Under the pieces are notes generated by a model. The model searched no databases. It was not told where the DNA came from and was given only the letters and a program-made list of their open reading frames with translations. Position numbers and translations under genes: made by a program. From Manduca sexta (Eukaryota; Arthropoda; Insecta; Lepidoptera; Sphingidae), in contig NC_051134.1 of the NCBI RefSeq assembly GCF_014839805.1, positions 12,493,170 through 12,557,169 of the forward strand: a DNA stretch of 64,000 nucleotides, read 5' to 3'. Every line of letters starts with the position of its first letter. Within the stretch, counting starts at the first letter, position 1. Positions 62,779 through 64,000 of this stretch are shown here, piece by piece.

Positions 62779-64000
62779 AAAATCACTATGGACTCTGAAT
62801 CCCGATGTATGGGGATGAATCACTACGACTAACATGTCTGCAGTAGTTGCTTGCCAGACGGGCGCAAGGCCCTATCACAAAACATGACAAGGTGACTTGA
62901 TGCTTCAAATATTTCTCACTTTTTACATCTCTTCGGATGGTTAAGAAAGACTACTCTTAAGCTGTCGAATGTCGGCCCGATTCGGTCCGGCCGGTCGATT
63001 CTACCCCAATTTCGGGCATAAAAACAAGGCTCTGCTATCTAGTATCCAGGTGTATATTTTTTTTCTATCGTGGTTCACATATCTAATGCATTACTATTAA
63101 ACAAATAAATAAGGCAACTAAGCAGTTGATTTGTTTATAATTAAATTGAATATATATTAAAACAGCTACGCCTTAACAGAATAGTGGTAAACTTGTCACT
63201 TTCTCCGCGGCGGTCGCAGACGGTCCTCGTCAGATGCTCTCCTCTGATTATTTCCATTAGTGTCCATTAACCATTTAACTCGATATGATTAGAACCCGTC
63301 ACGACACACTAGAGGTTTGCCAATGCCATAAATCATAGCATCTCGGGGTCTACCCCGATGTTACGAAAGCGTCGACTAATCTAAGTTTCGTCATTTTGCG
63401 ACAACTCGCTTGCGGGGTGGCTATCCATTATAATCCAGTCATGTGTAACGCTAATCTTTTATGATAATTAGACGGCTTAATTATTTTTGCAAAACTATAG
63501 ATACGTACGTTTTGTAAGAGTGTTACATGATTTACATATTTGTAATATTTGTATTGATTTTACAGGTGACGTTTTGCAGACAGTAATTGGTAGACAGTTT
63601 TGTGAGGGTTTTTCTACTTATATAATACTACCGCATTATTATCAATGGTCGGTTCAATATTTTATATTGGTAGGTATTTGTATAAAAGTATTTTCATCGA
63701 CTGTTTTTATTCTCTAAAGGCATAGTTCTGCATCTGCATTTTTGTTTATAATAATAAACAAATATTACTAACGTTCGTTGGCGTTTGGTCAGTGAAAAGT
63801 TTACATGTCATTTTTAATTGTCATTTTGAAAGATAAATGTGCATGAATGCATTGTACCCACTCTTCAGTTGTCAAAAGGGCCGTTTTCCGGTTCGGTCAT
63901 TTACACTAATCGAAACTGCATCCATTGTTGTGAGATCGTTGACTTACATGTATCGACTCAAAAAATATTGTCACACCATTTATATTATTTACATTCTTAT
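62779..64000. other. Gene-free sequence to the window end
   Basis: A GC-richer piece at 63195-63420 includes a short hairpin, cggggtctaccccg (about 63344-63357). After the acceptor word gattttacag (about 63565) the phase-0 frame reads V-T-F-C-R-Q and a stop, so it could at most be a short terminal exon. Confidence 0.4.

Noticed and set aside
63565..63590. Terminal exon for the candidate gene at 60489
   Set aside because: The phase-0 frame gives only six codons before a stop; possible but not supportable.

Overview
The window looks like a piece of a moth or butterfly (Lepidoptera) nuclear genome. It is strongly AT-rich. Coding sequence is confined to short exons with GT/AG borders. The spaces between are filled with degenerate interspersed repeats of types I know from lepidopteran genomes: two tRNA-derived SINE families, 3' tails of RTE-type LINEs ending in (GAT)n, inverted-repeat MITEs, and the common 'cttcgcccgcg...'-type repeats. 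There is nothing prokaryotic: no operons, no Shine-Dalgarno sites and no long ORFs.

Only one gene can be reconstructed with confidence. It lies on the + strand as six coding exons from 13814 to 28464 and encodes a 211-residue small GTPase of the RERG/RASL11/RASL12 branch of the Ras family. All intron phases join without a frame break. The protein has the P-loop, NKxD and SA boxes, but cysteine stands where Ras has the catalytic Gln61, and there is no CAAX prenylation box. A GC-rich block just upstream (about 13500-13813) is the likely promoter and 5' leader. A second GC-rich block inside the 11-kb first intron (about 21715-21930) could be an alternative or antisense promoter.

Layout: 1-13500 is intergenic, with a LINE tail (3701-3872), a compound repeat with a higher-order minisatellite (4735-6000), a 236-bp MITE (9016-9251), a second LINE C-terminus (10091-10384) and a SINE (11674-11918). 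From 13500 to 29500 lies the GTPase gene with its introns and probable 3' UTR. From 29500 to 64000 no gene can be proved. This part holds SINEs, LINE tails, MITEs, a foldback palindrome, and two possible exons of an unknown + strand gene (51126-51258 and 60489-60685) that are phase-compatible but not recognised.

No CRISPR array, rRNA, free-standing tRNA gene, virus-derived gene or toxin gene was recognised. I found no convincing new multi-gene system. The most useful leads are the atypical GTPase, the structured minisatellite, the TTAA-flanked MITE with a nested palindrome, and the unassigned exon candidates.
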